From: Blepharisma japonicum
Lineage: Eukaryota > Ciliophora > Heterotrichea > Heterotrichida > Blepharismidae
Length of the DNA stretch: 64,000 bases
Direction of reading: 5' to 3'
Assembly (NCBI GenBank): GCA_949751835.1
Contig: CATKHK010000068.1
Location: 186,001 to 250,000 of the forward strand
Part shown: positions 10,481 through 21,304 of the stretch, piece by piece
How positions within the stretch are numbered: the first letter of the stretch is position 1
Layout: each line of letters begins with the position of its first letter
The notes under the pieces: generated by a model
Seen by the model: only the letters and a program-made list of their open reading frames with translations
Told to the model about the DNA's origin: nothing
Databases searched by the model: none
Position numbers and translations under genes: made by a program

Positions 10481-11667
10481 ATGAAGCTACACACTCAGGT
10501 CGGTGATTAGGAAGGCAACACAATTGCAGTCGTCGCTGATTTCAATGAATTTGAACATGAGATTCCTCCATTTGACCCAGCTCTCTTAAAATCCAAAGAC
10601 TTCGCAGCCAAGTCTGTATTTAAGACTCTCCCTGTCCTCGAGACACCTGAAGGTAGCATTGCTAGACCAAGCGCAGCCATCAGATTCCTTGCAAAAACAG
10701 GTGGATTCTTATCTACAGGCAATCCTTTTTTCAACGCCGAAGTTGACCAATGGCTTGAATACTCCCACGACGAGCTCGAAAAGCCACTCCATACCTGGCT
10801 CAACATTGTCTTTGGAAAAGTTTCTACCTTTTCATCCTCAACGAAAGACTCAAGAAGGGAAGGTTCTTGGTCGGAAATGCTATAACATTAGCTGATATCG
10901 CTGTTGCTTCAAGCCTTGTCTGGGCTTTTAGAGCTCTTTTTAACGAAGCTTACAGAAAACCACTCCAAGCTGTCGTTAAATGGCTTTTAGAGGTAGCTTC
11001 TATTTCTCAGTTCCAAAAGGTCTGAGGGCCTGTCAAGCTTGCTAAGGTTGCCTTAAAAGCTCCAGAAGCTGTCGCTGCTAAACCTGTAGAAGAGGCCAAA
11101 AAGAAACTAAAACCAAAAGAAGAAGCCAAAAAGCCAAAGAAAAAGGCAGAAGATGAAGAAGAGGAAGAAAAAGAAGAGAAAAAGATCCTCCCATTTGAGC
11201 TACTTCCTCCTACATCCTTTGTCCTTGACGAATGGAAAAAGATCTATGCCAACTGTGCTGATAAGAGATCAATAATCCACCATTTCTGGGAAAAAGTTGA
11301 CAAAGAAGGCTGGCACATCTGGTACATTGAATATCAAAAATTAGGAGAGTGCCAAGTCTTGTACCTGACTGAAAACCTATTAGACGAATTCTTGCACAGA
11401 ATGGAAGGACTTAGAAGATGGTCATTCGGAACCCTTGGTATTTATGGAGCTGACGGAAATTTAGATATTAAAGGCTGCTTGTGCTGGAGAGGCCAAGATA
11501 TCCCACCAGAGCTTGTGGAACACCCACAATTTGAGTACTATGACAGGAAAAAGTTTTACCTTATCAGTGATGAAGACCAAAAGCTCATTAACGACTACTG
11601 GTGCAACGTAGAAGAAAATGCAACTGTTGAAGGAGTTCAACCAAGAGCTATCAGATTCTGGAAGTAA
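10481..11667 (+). CDS. EEF1G: Elongation factor 1B-gamma with two frame disruptions
   Basis: The GST-like N-terminal domain starts MKLHTQ and runs through KTLPVLETPEGSI, RPSAAIRFLA, then FLVGNAITLADIAVASSL. A Lys/Glu linker (about 11080-11180) leads to the eEF1G C-terminal domain (ILPFELLPPTSFVLDEWKK to VQPRAIRFWK), with TGA as Trp at 11023. Two problems stand out. An in-frame TAG occurs at 10508-10510, ten codons in. Near 10816-10821 the frame must shift by -1 (as if one A of a short A run were missing) to link the two halves of the GST domain. No 15/16-nt intron fits either place. C-ending codons suggest a highly expressed gene, so sequencing error or very recent decay are both possible. 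Binds eEF1B-beta/alpha and supports GDP/GTP exchange on eEF1A. Confidence 0.85.
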
Positions 11668-11818
11668 TTTAATTATCTTCTCTGATATTCTAGTTAAATA
11701 ATATTATAAGAGCTTGCCTCACAAAATCTGAAATTGCAGATAAAGTTTAAGTCTACTAGATTTGAAGAAATCTATTAAGTTTGTGAAAATATATTTTGCT
11801 TTATAGCTCATTAATATA

Positions 11819-12859
11819 ATGGAAAAAGAGTATAATCTGCAGCAGAAATATCATGAATTGCTAGAGCAGTCGCATAGATTTGCATCAGCTGTGACTGGAA
11901 TTTTGATAGAATGTCAGGAACAGTCTAGAAGATTAAATGAAGACATGAATAACCTTGTATATTTTATTTAGTTTGCAAATGGAAAAGAAGATTTCAATAT
12001 AATTAATTCAGAAGCAAGAAGAAGTGCATATCGGATTTTTGAAGAGTGCTATAGAAAAGAGCAAGCAGAAAGAGAAAAAATAGAAAAAGAATACCAATTA
12101 AAATGTGAAGAAATCAAAACTGGCAGAGCAAAATTCAGAGTAGAAAACACTCAGAAACCAATACAGACAGCTAAAAATGCTGGATTTTCAAAAATTAGAG
12201 AAAGACTAAGATCATTTCCAAAAATAAGTAAAATCTGTAAAACAAATAGAATACCCAGGCCTCTATGAAGCATTATTATTGAATATTGCGATCCAACTAC
12301 TAGGGTCAAGCTTGAAAAGGTTTGTAGGCTTCTATTTCACTTAACTAATGAAATCTGTCCTGTATGCACTATAAGTATTGGTAGTGAAATATGTTGTAAT
12401 TATTGAAAAAGTCAAAGTATTATTCAAAGAATTGATATAAAATATGAAGACGCTAATTGTATGTATATTAAACGAGCTGTCCTTCAAAATATGGAAATAA
12501 AAGAATTTGAAAGGAATTTATGTCTTATTCGGGAAAAAACCTGTGATAGAGATTTGCATTGTTGGGAATATAAGCAGGATGATAAGAAATATATGGTTTG
12601 CAGGTATTGCAGAAAAGGAGCACAAATTAAAGAAATATGTGGAAAACAATGTGAAACTCATGGAGAGTTATGTATAGCCAAAAGTTCTAAATTTTCTGCA
12701 TGTAATAGCCATAAATGTTTATGCTGCTTAGCTCCATCAGAAGTTGTGGCAGCTTTCAGGACTATGGATGCAATTTATTCCGATTGCAGAAAGGTTATGA
12801 TTAATAAAGGAGGAAAAAAGAATTTGCACGAGCTTGAGTTTAGAGTCAAACTTGACTAA
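11819..12859 (+). CDS. Cys-rich putative zinc-binding protein, copy 2
   Basis: Encodes 341 aa after a 15-nt intron at 11957-11971. Paralog of the gene at 9058-10101: same intron position, same order of CxxC motifs (CPVCT, VCRYC, EICGKQC, THGELC, HKCLCC) and an almost identical C-terminus. The N-terminal part has diverged more. Upstream, 11700-11818, shows similarity to the end of the DP gene that precedes copy 1 (a decayed run resembling the DP C-terminus, AACTTGCC...GCAGA region). So the duplicated unit probably included the 3' end of DP. Confidence 0.75.
11957..11971 (+). other. 15-nt intron, Cys-rich gene copy 2
   Basis: Sequence GTATATTTTATTTAG, in frame, same position as the intron of copy 1. 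Confidence 0.9.
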
Positions 12860-12938
12860 TTGTTTCTCAATTATATAAAAATTAAAAACTAATTATTTCT
12901 TATTGAAAACTTTACTTTAAATTGGAAGTTATAATAAA

Positions 12939-14651
12939 ATGTCAGATGAAGAAGCCACTTATGTAGTAGAACAAGTTACAATCAGCGAATCTGAAGACGA
13001 GTTCGACTACCAAGAAGTCTCAGTTGAGTCCGAAGAAGAATCAGTCCATGAAGAGCAAGACTACGAATCTTTAATCAACGCAACTAAGCCAAAAACAGAA
13101 ACTGCCCAACCTCCTATCGAAAAACTTGAAAGCAAGTTCACCTACTCCAATGAATCCACCGACGACTTCGTAAGAAACTTCTTAGTCAGGCTTGGGATGC
13201 AAAAAACCCTTGAAGCTTTCCAAGCTGAATGGTATGAGCTTAAAGCCAAAGGCAAGCTTAAACATGAAGATATCGCCCCTGTCCCTGACGTTTATTTAAA
13301 AAACCAAGAGCTCAGAGACCTCGTCAGCGGGATGCGCAAAGATCTAGAAAAAGCTCAGCTGATTGCTGAAAAAGCTAAAGCCACCTGGGACAAGCTAAGA
13401 AAAAAGCGAGATTTCCATAAAATGCATCACAATAGAGTCCAGCAAGAAAAGGTGAAACTGTGCACAGATATAGACAAATTGAAAAAAAGCCATGAGCAGT
13501 ATGAAAATAGATATAAAGAGCTAGCTTCTAAATATGAAGCTGCAATGAAAGAAAAAATGCTGATGAAGCTGGAAAGAGATAGGCTTAGAGGAAAGGTAGA
13601 AAGCCTTGAAAAATCATTGACCCAAACCCATCAAGAAGCTCCACCTGCGGTAGATACTAAAAAACTAACAGTTACTAAATCAAAAACCAAACCACCAGGT
13701 GCTCCTTGGCCTGCTGAAAATAGGCCAAACCCTTATTTAGGTATAACAGCCTTAGAGCCAGTCCATATAGAGTCTTATACATGTAACCGCACCTATAAAG
13801 GCCATCAGCTTGCCATATCAGGCTTGGCTTTACACCCTAGAAAAGCAATATTGGCCACTGTAAGTGACGACCATACCTGGAAAATGTGGAGCATTACCAA
13901 TGGAGAATTGATCATGTCTGGAGAAGGCCACACTGATTGGGTCTCAGGCGTTTGTTTCCACCCCAAAGGCACGCTTCTTGCAACTTGCTCAGGAGACCAA
14001 ACAGTCAAAATCTGGGACTTTGTGAACGCAATCTGCATGTCTACCTTTACTCAGCATACTCAAGCGGTCTGAAATGTCGATTTTCACGAAACTGGCGACT
14101 TTTTAGCCAGCTGCTCTATGGACCATTCTTTAAGACTCTGGGACATTTCTACAGGAAAATGCCGACAAAGCTATAGAGGACACGTAGACTCAGTCAACCA
14201 TTGTAAATTCCAGCCTTATTCTAATATGCTGTGCTCTGCGTCAGGAGACAAAACAGTTTCAGTTTGGGATATGAGAAGCGCTCAATGTGTGCAGACATTT
14301 TATGGACATTTAAATAGTGTAAACCATGTAAATTACTCGCATAGAGGAGATGCAATTGCCAGCTGTGATAGTGATGGAGTTGTAAAGCTGTGGGATGTTA
14401 AAATGGTAAGGGAAAGGACTCAGTTTGATAGTGGACAATTACCAGCTAATGTAAGTATTTTTGATAGAAGTGGAGGAATTTTAGCTATTGGGAGCGAGGA
14501 TGGAGGGATTTATTGCTTTAATACGCTGACGTCAGAGATAGTGCAGACGCTGACACAGCATGAGCAAGGGGTGCAAGATCTTGTGTTTGATCCAAATGGG
14601 AGATTTTTGGTTTCAGGAGGTGCAGATGCGACATTTAGGATATGGCAGTAA
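12939..14651 (+). CDS. SPAG16: SPAG16/PF20, axonemal central-pair WD40 protein
   Basis: Encodes 570 aa. An acidic N-terminus is followed by the family signature STDDFVRNFLVRLGMQKTLEAFQAEWYEL (residues about 68-96), then a long coiled coil, then a seven-bladed WD40 propeller from about residue 280 (repeats ending MWS, IWD, LWD, VWD, LWD, CFN, IWQ). A TGA at 14070-14072 codes the Trp in the QAVWNVDFHETGDFLAS strand; without it the gene would appear split in two. Known: PF20 is part of the C1-C2 bridge of the ciliary central pair, needed for motility. Ends in TAA. Confidence 0.93.
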
Positions 14652-14800
14652 TATTTTAAATTTTATTATTTATAATCTTTGGTGTAATAATTATATAAGA
14701 AATTTTAAAAAAATAATAATTATATAATCATTACAGATTAGAGTTATTCTATATGAATATTAAATACAATATATTTCATTATGAAAATCAAATATTATGA

Positions 14801-15244
14801 TTATTTCTCAATGTTTTGGTTTATATATAATGAACTTTCATATAACTCTTGTGGTTGTCTCAGCTTTATCCCAGAATTACTATTTTTACTTCCTAAAGAA
14901 GCATCTTTATTAAGCCCTCCTCCTCCTCCTAAACTTCTAAATGGGAGTTGCAGCCTTTTATCATTTTTCATATCATAAGCTCTATATCCTACTAACCCTC
15001 CAGGTACTTTTAAAATTACACAATTAGCTGTGTCTGGCTCTTGCTTAAACTGCTTAAGTGATTCTTCATGCATCCAATCTATCAGATTTCCTTGCAATTC
15101 CGCTTCTTTTTTTCAAAATTTTACTTTGGTTTGAAATTCTCTCAATTTTTGTTTACTTTCTTCATAGCTTGGGTAGCATTTCACCATATGCCGATTTGAT
15201 TGTTTTCTTACTATTCTTGGAACTGTATATCGCGATTCAACCAT
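14801..15244 (-). CDS. Hypothetical basic protein
   Basis: Encodes 147 aa from ATG at 15244, with one TGA as Trp, ending in TAA. Basic N-terminus (YTVPRIVRKQSNRH), a middle with a GGLVGYRAYDM segment and a Gly run (SLGGGGGLN) near residue 110. No family is recognised. It shares a convergent arrangement with SPAG16 (150 bp gap) and lies head-to-tail with the SUN-domain gene. Confidence 0.55.
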
Positions 15245-15315
15245 TTTGGCAAATTATTTAAATTAATTTCTATTTTAGCTAATTAGGATTGGATTAATGT
15301 AAAATTAAAATAAAA

Positions 15316-16800
15316 TTACCTTTTTCTCTTTGGAGCCTGTGTATTATGTCCTTTAGAGGTATTTTTTACAAATTTTATTTCAAAGTCTAAGTCCGAAACA
15401 GGACATTTTGGGGTAAAGCATTTCACTTTAGGAAGCTCGCTATTTTTTATATTTGAAGTTGAGTTTGTTTTTTGATGATTCAGGGTTAGTTTTGTGGCTT
15501 CTTTTGATTTTATAGAACTTGGTAAACTGTAAACAAATCAGCATGTAAAAATCCCAATAGTAACAATATACAAAATAACCATTAAAAACATCAAATTATT
15601 TAGACTTTCTATTATTTCATCTTTTTCGTTCTGCTTTGACTGCATATCTTTCAATGAATTTCTAAGATTATCAATCTCAGACTGTAAAATCTCTAAACTT
15701 TGTGACTTTTTCAGCGCATCTGATATTAAATCATTTTCAAGAACTTTATTATTTTCATTAACTGTCTCAAGATCTTGGTTTAGCTTATCTACAATAGCTT
15801 GGTTATGCTCAGCTAATTCAACAAATAAATCTGTAAAAGCTTCAAGCTCGTCTAATTTTCTTTCAGTAACTGCGATGCTATCAATCATAGCTCTAAATGG
15901 ATCAAAAGTAGATTCATATGGAGCTATTTTTGCCTCTATTGGAGCTGGGGCATTTGAATTGTTAGGTTTTTCTTCGTATGTAGCATTATTGAGAAACCAT
16001 ATAAAATCATGATAGCAAATATCCTCAAATTCAAGGGTTTTGTAAAGTGTGTATTCGTCTTTAATTACGAATTTTATAGGATTTTTAGGTAAATCCAAGG
16101 ACACTCTTCTGTATTTTCTTAATTTTTCTAGTGGAGAATTGATATTACTTTCATTATGGACTTCTTGTAGTAAATTTTGTTTTTGGTTACGCTTTTCTTC
16201 TAACGCTTCTTTTTTAGCTTTGTAATCGTCATTAATAGTCTTTAGAACATTAGACCCAAAAACTGAAAATTGTGTAAGTGAGCAATAATACTCATTTCCA
16301 TAATGAGTTTTTAACACTAATTTCAGAAATCTTACCCATATTGGGGACGTCTTGAATTTTTGGAGATTTTGAGACTCCTCAAGCGTGAAATTTCCAATCG
16401 ATATCCACTTCTGAGGCGGGTATTCAGTAGACCCAAACAGCTCGATTTCTTTAAATGGCGATGAATAGATCTCTCCTTGAATTATCAAAAATTCATCAAT
16501 TGAAATATCCTCACTTAGGCTTATATCAATCCATTTCTCACCTAAATGACAAGGAACCACCATATATCTGTCTCTATCACCACGCAAAATCCCTCCGGAT
16601 CCAGACATCATTGAACTATGATCTAAGATTTTACCCCCAGAATCAATTGCTGCGTAGTCATAACGAATCGAAATTTTTTGATGCGGCTTTGGGGTGTGTG
16701 CTGCAAAATTAAACGGAATTGGAAGAATAAATCTGAGAAAAACCAATAAAAAAAGAGGAACTATGAATGTTGGGAATAATGCGTCACTCTTGCTCATCAT
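15316..16800 (-). CDS. SUN-domain membrane protein of SUCO/SLP1 type
   Basis: Encodes 494 aa with the start at 16800 (MMSKSD), or 511 aa if the upstream in-frame ATG at 16851 is used. An N-terminal hydrophobic anchor (residues 8-30) precedes a SUN-like domain: RYDYAAIDSGGKIL, YMVVPC, KWIDISLSEDISIDEFLI, ending GNEYYCSLTQFSVFGSNVL. This is the mid-SUN/SUCO arrangement rather than the nuclear-envelope C-terminal SUN. A coiled coil and a second hydrophobic segment (LNNLMFLMVILYIVTIGIF) follow, then after a TGA-coded Trp a basic 74-residue tail ending PKRKR. Known: SLP1/SUCO act in the ER on folding of membrane proteins. Confidence 0.8.
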
Positions 16801-17002
16801 TTTGAATAAATTTCTTACTGATAATGATATTAAAATATTGCTATGTGGCATATTTAATTACGCAAAAAAAATTATCAGCTGATTATTGCTGATAAGAATC
16901 TTCTCATAGTCAGACATATTATGATTATGTGTTTAATTTTGCTGAAACGATTATCTAATAAAAATGTGGCAGGATTTGCTTATTAAATTAAGATGTAGTA
17001 AA

Positions 17003-17647
17003 TTAAACGGAGCTGAAATTTTCATATGGATCTTCATCTCCTGTAGACACTCTTTCTTTATCTGCTCCAATAGTTTGTGATATTGTATCTTTCATATGGG
17101 CTGATACAGCTTCATGATGCCTCATTTTATCGATTGCATATAGCAATCTAATTGAAGAATATACCAATCCTATTGTGGAAAGACCAACTGAACAAATTGT
17201 TGCTAAATTCCATTGGTCTAGAATGTGGTTATTATATGACTGAATTATGATTTCTGGGAATGATTCTAATGAACCATCCAAAAAACCAGAAACTCTTGCA
17301 AAAGCTTCGACGACAAAAAAATCCCTTTCATTAGGCTTGTTTATAAGTAAAGCAATTCCAAATAGAAAGAGTCCGAAACCAATAGGTTCTCCTAAGCTAA
17401 TAATTAGACCAAGAATTATTTTGATTCAGAGATTTGTAGTGCTTTGTTTGTAGCAATCTGATATGCATATTGAAAATGTGCCAATTAAAAGTCCGATCAT
17501 TGGAGCAAATAGAAAAAATACAGATAAATAGAATAAAGTATCTGAAGCAAAATCTTGGGTGTGGACGTATCAAACGTCACTACAAAAGTCAATAATTCGA
17601 AGGAATCCTCCTGAAATAAGAAGAATAACATCAAAATTTAAATTCAT
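17003..17647 (-). CDS. Probable XK-related multi-pass membrane protein
   Basis: Encodes 214 aa with two TGA-coded Trp. At least five hydrophobic segments are visible. The order IIDFCSDVW near the N-terminus and LESFPEIIIQSYN in the middle resembles the XK/XKR family (plasma-membrane lipid scramblase relatives with an E-x-PQ-x-x-Q motif), but here PQ is replaced by PE. It is shorter than animal XKR proteins (about 400 aa). The call is tentative. Ends in TAA; 200 bp of AT-rich sequence separates it from the divergent RING gene. Confidence 0.5.
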
Positions 17648-17847
17648 ATTTTATGGCGCTATTAAAATTTAAAATTATTCCGATATTATCATGGAATATG
17701 ATGATAAATTAGGTTAAATTTAAGTTTTATTTTATAATAAATGTTTTTTATTTATAGTTATTTAAAAATATTTACTGATAACATTAGAAATTACTAAATA
17801 CCATATAAATTAAATTTAAATTTATTAAATATTATATTTGAAGTAAA

Positions 17848-18471
17848 ATGGGCTGCTTCACATCTAAATCATCACATCAGCCAAATATTACTACTAGCCC
17901 AGTAAACCAATCTGCACCACAGCCTCAACCACAACTGCCTCCACAACAACAGCCTCAGAGGCCTCCTCTGGCACCTCGCCAAAATCAAAAACCCGCATCT
18001 CAAGATGCCAAAATTAAAGTGGAATCTAAATTAACTCCTGACCAAGTAAAAGCAAGTGATTTTACACCTGCAAGCACTCAAAAAGGAATTTTTCCTTATA
18101 ATTGTCCCATTTGTTTTAAATATTTATCTAATATTTTAGTTACACAATGCTGCAAAAATTACATTTGCCATCTCTGCATTTCAGAGTTGCAAAACAAGCA
18201 TGTGAATTTTGAAATAGCATGCCCGCATTGTAAAGCACAGCCACTTATAGTGCATGATGTTGATTTAAGCGTATCAGTTAAGCGGTATTTTGATTCGCCT
18301 TATGGAACACTTAATAACAATACAAATCAAGGGAATAAATGGATAGCTCAGCTACCTATGATAGATGAAGACAAAGATGACATTGGTTTGAAAGAGAAAG
18401 AAAACAATAAAAGTTTTATAGTTGTGTCAGAAGAGCATCAAATAGCTCAAAATCTTTATGCAACTTCATAA
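17848..18471 (+). CDS. RING-type zinc-finger protein with acylation signal
   Basis: Encodes 207 aa. The N-terminus MGCFTSKSS is a typical myristoylation (Gly2) and palmitoylation (Cys3) signal, so membrane attachment is likely. A Pro/Gln-rich spacer (residues 25-50) follows. Residues about 88-130 hold a RING-like cysteine pattern: CPIC, then QCCKNYICHLCI, then CPHC. This is a probable E3 ubiquitin ligase module, though the canonical His position is not obvious. The C-terminal 70 residues are acidic and unstructured. Confidence 0.75.
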   Translation: MGCFTSKSSHQPNITTSPVNQSAPQPQPQLPPQQQPQRPPLAPRQNQKPASQDAKIKVESKLTPDQVKASDFTPASTQKGIFPYNCPICFKYLSNILVTQCCKNYICHLCISELQNKHVNFEIACPHCKAQPLIVHDVDLSVSVKRYFDSPYGTLNNNTNQGNKWIAQLPMIDEDKDDIGLKEKENNKSFIVVSEEHQIAQNLYATS

Positions 18472-18635
18472 ATAATAAATAAATAAATTAACTTGGAAAA
18501 TTATTTTGAAATTAAGATTTTCTTTAAGACAATATTGCATGCGCTTAACAATAAGATTGTCTCAAAAATTTAAAATTAAAAATATTCATATGCCAAGACA
18601 AGAAAGGCTTATCATTGCATGAATTTTTCTAAATA

Positions 18636-19007
18636 TTATCTCAGATTTTCAATTCCAGAAACAAGAGCACAGGCAGTGCTAACATCAGTGACTAATACTC
18701 TTTGGTCAAGAATTTCTATTTTAAACTCTTTTTCTAATGCTTCATGGATCTGAATGCAAGTCGGAATATCCACATACCCGCCAGAGTTCCAATGCGAATT
18801 ATAAGTGACTTCTACACCTTTCCATCTTTCAGAATCATATGCGACCAAACGTTCTCTAATACATTTAATAACTCTTTTTACAAATAATTCCGTTGTCTCA
18901 GGAGTCACTTTAAAAGTATGAGATGAAGGAAAATAATATTTTGAAGGCTCCCAAGTCTGATGAGTTGTGAAGCCTCTTACAGGAATTTTTATAAGTCTGC
19001 CAAGCAT
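18636..19007 (-). CDS. Acyl-carrier-fold mitochondrial protein lacking the attachment serine
   Basis: Encodes 123 aa. The N-terminus MLGRLIKIPVRGFTTH looks like a mitochondrial targeting peptide. The C-terminal half aligns with ACP helices II-III: DIPTCIQIHEALEKEFKIEI against the DSLDTVEAIVALEDILGIEL of the neighbouring true ACP. The phosphopantetheine Ser of DSL is replaced by Ile, so it should not carry a prosthetic group. Starts 8 bp from the divergent mitochondrial ACP gene. Inference: a structural ACP-like subunit, perhaps in complex I, where ciliates are known to have extra subunits. Confidence 0.65.
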   Translation of the reverse strand: MLGRLIKIPVRGFTTHQTWEPSKYYFPSSHTFKVTPETTELFVKRVIKCIRERLVAYDSERWKGVEVTYNSHWNSGGYVDIPTCIQIHEALEKEFKIEILDQRVLVTDVSTACALVSGIENLR

Positions 19008-19015
19008 TTTTATAA

Positions 19016-19303
19016 ATGTGGCGATTGGCTAGAGCTATATCAAGGCGTAGTTTTATTACTATCCCTGCTGAAGAATTACAACAGAGAATTTTTGATGTTT
19101 TGAAAAAGTTTGATACGGTTGATCCAGCGAAATTAAATAAAGATGCGAGCTTTAAAGACGTCGGCTTGGATTCTTTGGATACTGTAGAAGCTATTGTTGC
19201 ATTAGAAGATATACTAGGCATAGAACTAGCTGATGATGAAGCCTTAAAAATCACATCAATTCCTGCAGCGGTTGAAGCATTCACAAAATCTAAGCAAGCT
19301 TAA
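19016..19303 (+). CDS. NDUFAB1: Mitochondrial acyl carrier protein
   Basis: Encodes 95 aa. A short Arg-rich mitochondrial presequence (MWRLARAISRRSF) precedes a complete ACP domain with the GLDSLDTVEAIVALED motif; the Ser of DSL carries 4'-phosphopantetheine. Known roles: carrier for mitochondrial fatty-acid and lipoate synthesis, complex I subunit, and partner of LYR proteins in iron-sulfur assembly. Head-to-head with a degenerate ACP-fold gene, with only TTTTATAA between the two start codons. Confidence 0.92.
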   Translation: MWRLARAISRRSFITIPAEELQQRIFDVLKKFDTVDPAKLNKDASFKDVGLDSLDTVEAIVALEDILGIELADDEALKITSIPAAVEAFTKSKQA

Positions 19304-19915
19304 TAATTTAGATAAAGTTTGATAAATAGCTTAAAAGTTCCTAATAATAAAAATTTAATTGAGATGCTCTCAGCATATGATATATATGATTTAAGATCTA
19401 GATAATCTATTGAAAAGAAGAGAGGGAGAATATTAAATATCCATAAATAATAAAAAATTAAAAAATAGAAGTAATAGAAGTAATAGAAGCTTTCCAAGAT
19501 TAGAAATTGTGCTAGAGCTTTCAAAGAGTTTCTTGAATTACAACATATAGGTCTGGAAAATCAGGTATTTATTCTTGGCTTTTATTATCAAAAGATAATA
19601 AATCGACCATGAGCCAATCTTTAAAATTGAATGATTTATATGCTGAGACTAAAATTTTGAGTTGTCATGCCCAAAATTAACTAAATTTACAATATTTCGA
19701 CTCAAAAAAGCAAGAAAGAAAACTACTTTTGATGAAAATAATTCATATTGATTTTTCAAGATGAAGTCTTCTTGGAAGAAGTCAAGATCCCTAGAAAATA
19801 TGTAAGACATCAGTACAAAGCTCGACCTCATATCAAAATTCTGGCTCTTCAAGCCATTAATAGAGTAATTATTCAGTTTAAGAGAAAAATCAAGCATTAG
19901 ATAATTACTTACACC
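19304..19915. other. Intergenic stretch with no convincing gene
   Basis: AT-rich. The minus strand has an 82-codon ATG frame (19649-19897, ending TAG) rich in Phe/Leu/Asn/Ser, without recognisable domain; I cannot decide whether it is real. Nothing else seen. Confidence 0.4.
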
Positions 19916-20242
19916 TTAATGATTTCTGATGAATTGATGTATAAGACAGCGCTTGACGAACACCTTGATCTTCTCTACTGTAGCTAGATCTGCTTGAAGC
20001 CTGCCCTTGTCTCCAACAATTATCTTTTGTATTATACTGCATAGAAATTACTTATTTCTAGACTTCTCAATGGACTTCTTGCCGACCTGGATTCCTTCGT
20101 CATATATAAGGCTTTTCATGACTTCTTTGACCTCAGATTTCACGATATCTTTGACAAATTGGGCGAATTCCTCAGCAGAAGCCGCGTTCTGCTGAGTTTG
20201 TTTTTTTGACTTAGTTTTATCAGCCTTAGTTTCCATATTCAA
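19916..20242 (-). CDS. Hypothetical Lys-rich small protein with one intron
   Basis: Encodes 103 aa if the 15-nt intron at 20037-20051 (GTAATTTCTATGCAG on the coding strand) is removed; the intron contains the TAA that would otherwise end the protein after 64 residues. N-terminus METKADKTKSKKQTQQNAAS, then amphipathic helix FAQFVKDIVKSEVKEVMKSL. Exon 2 continues GDKGRLQADLATVEKIKVFVKR. The codon choice and GC content stay gene-like through exon 2, which supports splicing. Function not recognised. Confidence 0.55.
20037..20051 (-). other. Probable 15-nt intron
   Basis: Coding-strand sequence GTAATTTCTATGCAG with A at position 10 as in the other introns of the window; removing it extends the frame by 39 codons. 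Confidence 0.6.
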
Positions 20243-21304
20243 TAATTATTTGTGCGCCATCGATTTTAGGTCTGCTTCTAGAATTATAGGTTTTTCTTAG
20301 CAATTAAGAAGATTTTTTCAGCTTTTTGCTATTTTCTTTAGTGATAATTGTAATTCAGTAAATTTCATAAGGGAGATTCTATAAGAATTGTAAGAAGAGT
20401 TGGATCTTTAATTCTACTTTAGACTCTAGTCTAGAATAATGCACCGATACTCTGCTGAATTAAGTCTCATTACCTTTTCGTTCCCATTTTAAGAGTAATT
20501 ATATATGGATTTTGTCCTCTCTAAGTATGAGATATTTGTCTGAAATTTTCATATCAAGAATAATTATCTTTTTACTCATCCTAAATAATAAAACCAAGTA
20601 AAATTTTATGCTTAAATAATTATTTTTATGATTTTAATCTCCTTTTGGGGACTTTGGTAGTTTAATAAATGGAATTATTAAATTAATTATTGAATTACAA
20701 AATTATTCAATTTTCTATTATATTCATTTAAGATAAAAGAATAAGTAATTTTATACAAAATGCATTAGAAATATATAACCATTTTTATATTTACCCGCAT
20801 TTCATAATAGCTTATGACGTAATTAAGTTAATAGATTTAAATACTAAATTAAAATTGTATCAAACTCTCTTAATAAAAGAATGGAAATGAAAGCCAAAAT
20901 GAGTCTGCATTAGTCTACAAAACCTAAATTCATCTTATTTGCTCAGTAGGATTACATCAAAACTCTCCATTCTTAATTTATTATGCAACATTTTCTCAAT
21001 TGGATAAATCATTTTTTCTTGAAAGTATACAAATCTCAAGCCTGAAATAAAGATTTAAAGATTACTTACCTATGCTCTTGGGGAAAATTAAGATAAGATT
21101 TGATTTGCATTAATCTCCGAATTATTCTGAATTTCAATTCAATTTATAATGGAAAATCTAGAACAAATGAAATTTTGTTCTTAGAATTATGATTTAGCTT
21201 ATTAATCAGAACTATTATACATAGCTTTCTATTACCAAAAAATTATTATTCTATAAGATAATATTGACCAGATCCAAATATGGATTTTGATTATAAGAAA
21301 AATC
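20243..21304. other. Gene-free AT-rich stretch
   Basis: About 1.06 kb without a credible open frame on either strand under the UGA=Trp code. I looked for tRNA and snRNA features. An ACTTACCT octamer near 21064 resembles the 5' end of U1 but lacks supporting stems (see rejected list). Nothing else seen. Confidence 0.5.

Noticed and set aside
10499-10510. A 12-nt intron in eEF1B-gamma (GTCGGTGATTAG)
   Set aside because: It keeps frame but lacks the GTA start, T-rich middle and the usual length of all eleven other introns. Left as an unexplained TAG.
19649-19897. 82-aa minus-strand ORF as a gene
   Set aside because: Phe/Leu/Asn-rich without domain or gene-like codon choice; kept only as a note in the intergenic entry.
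21060-21170. ACTTACCT octamer resembling the 5' end of U1 snRNA
   Set aside because: No Sm site with flanking stems at a suitable distance and no recognisable stem-loops; an 8-base match is expected by chance.
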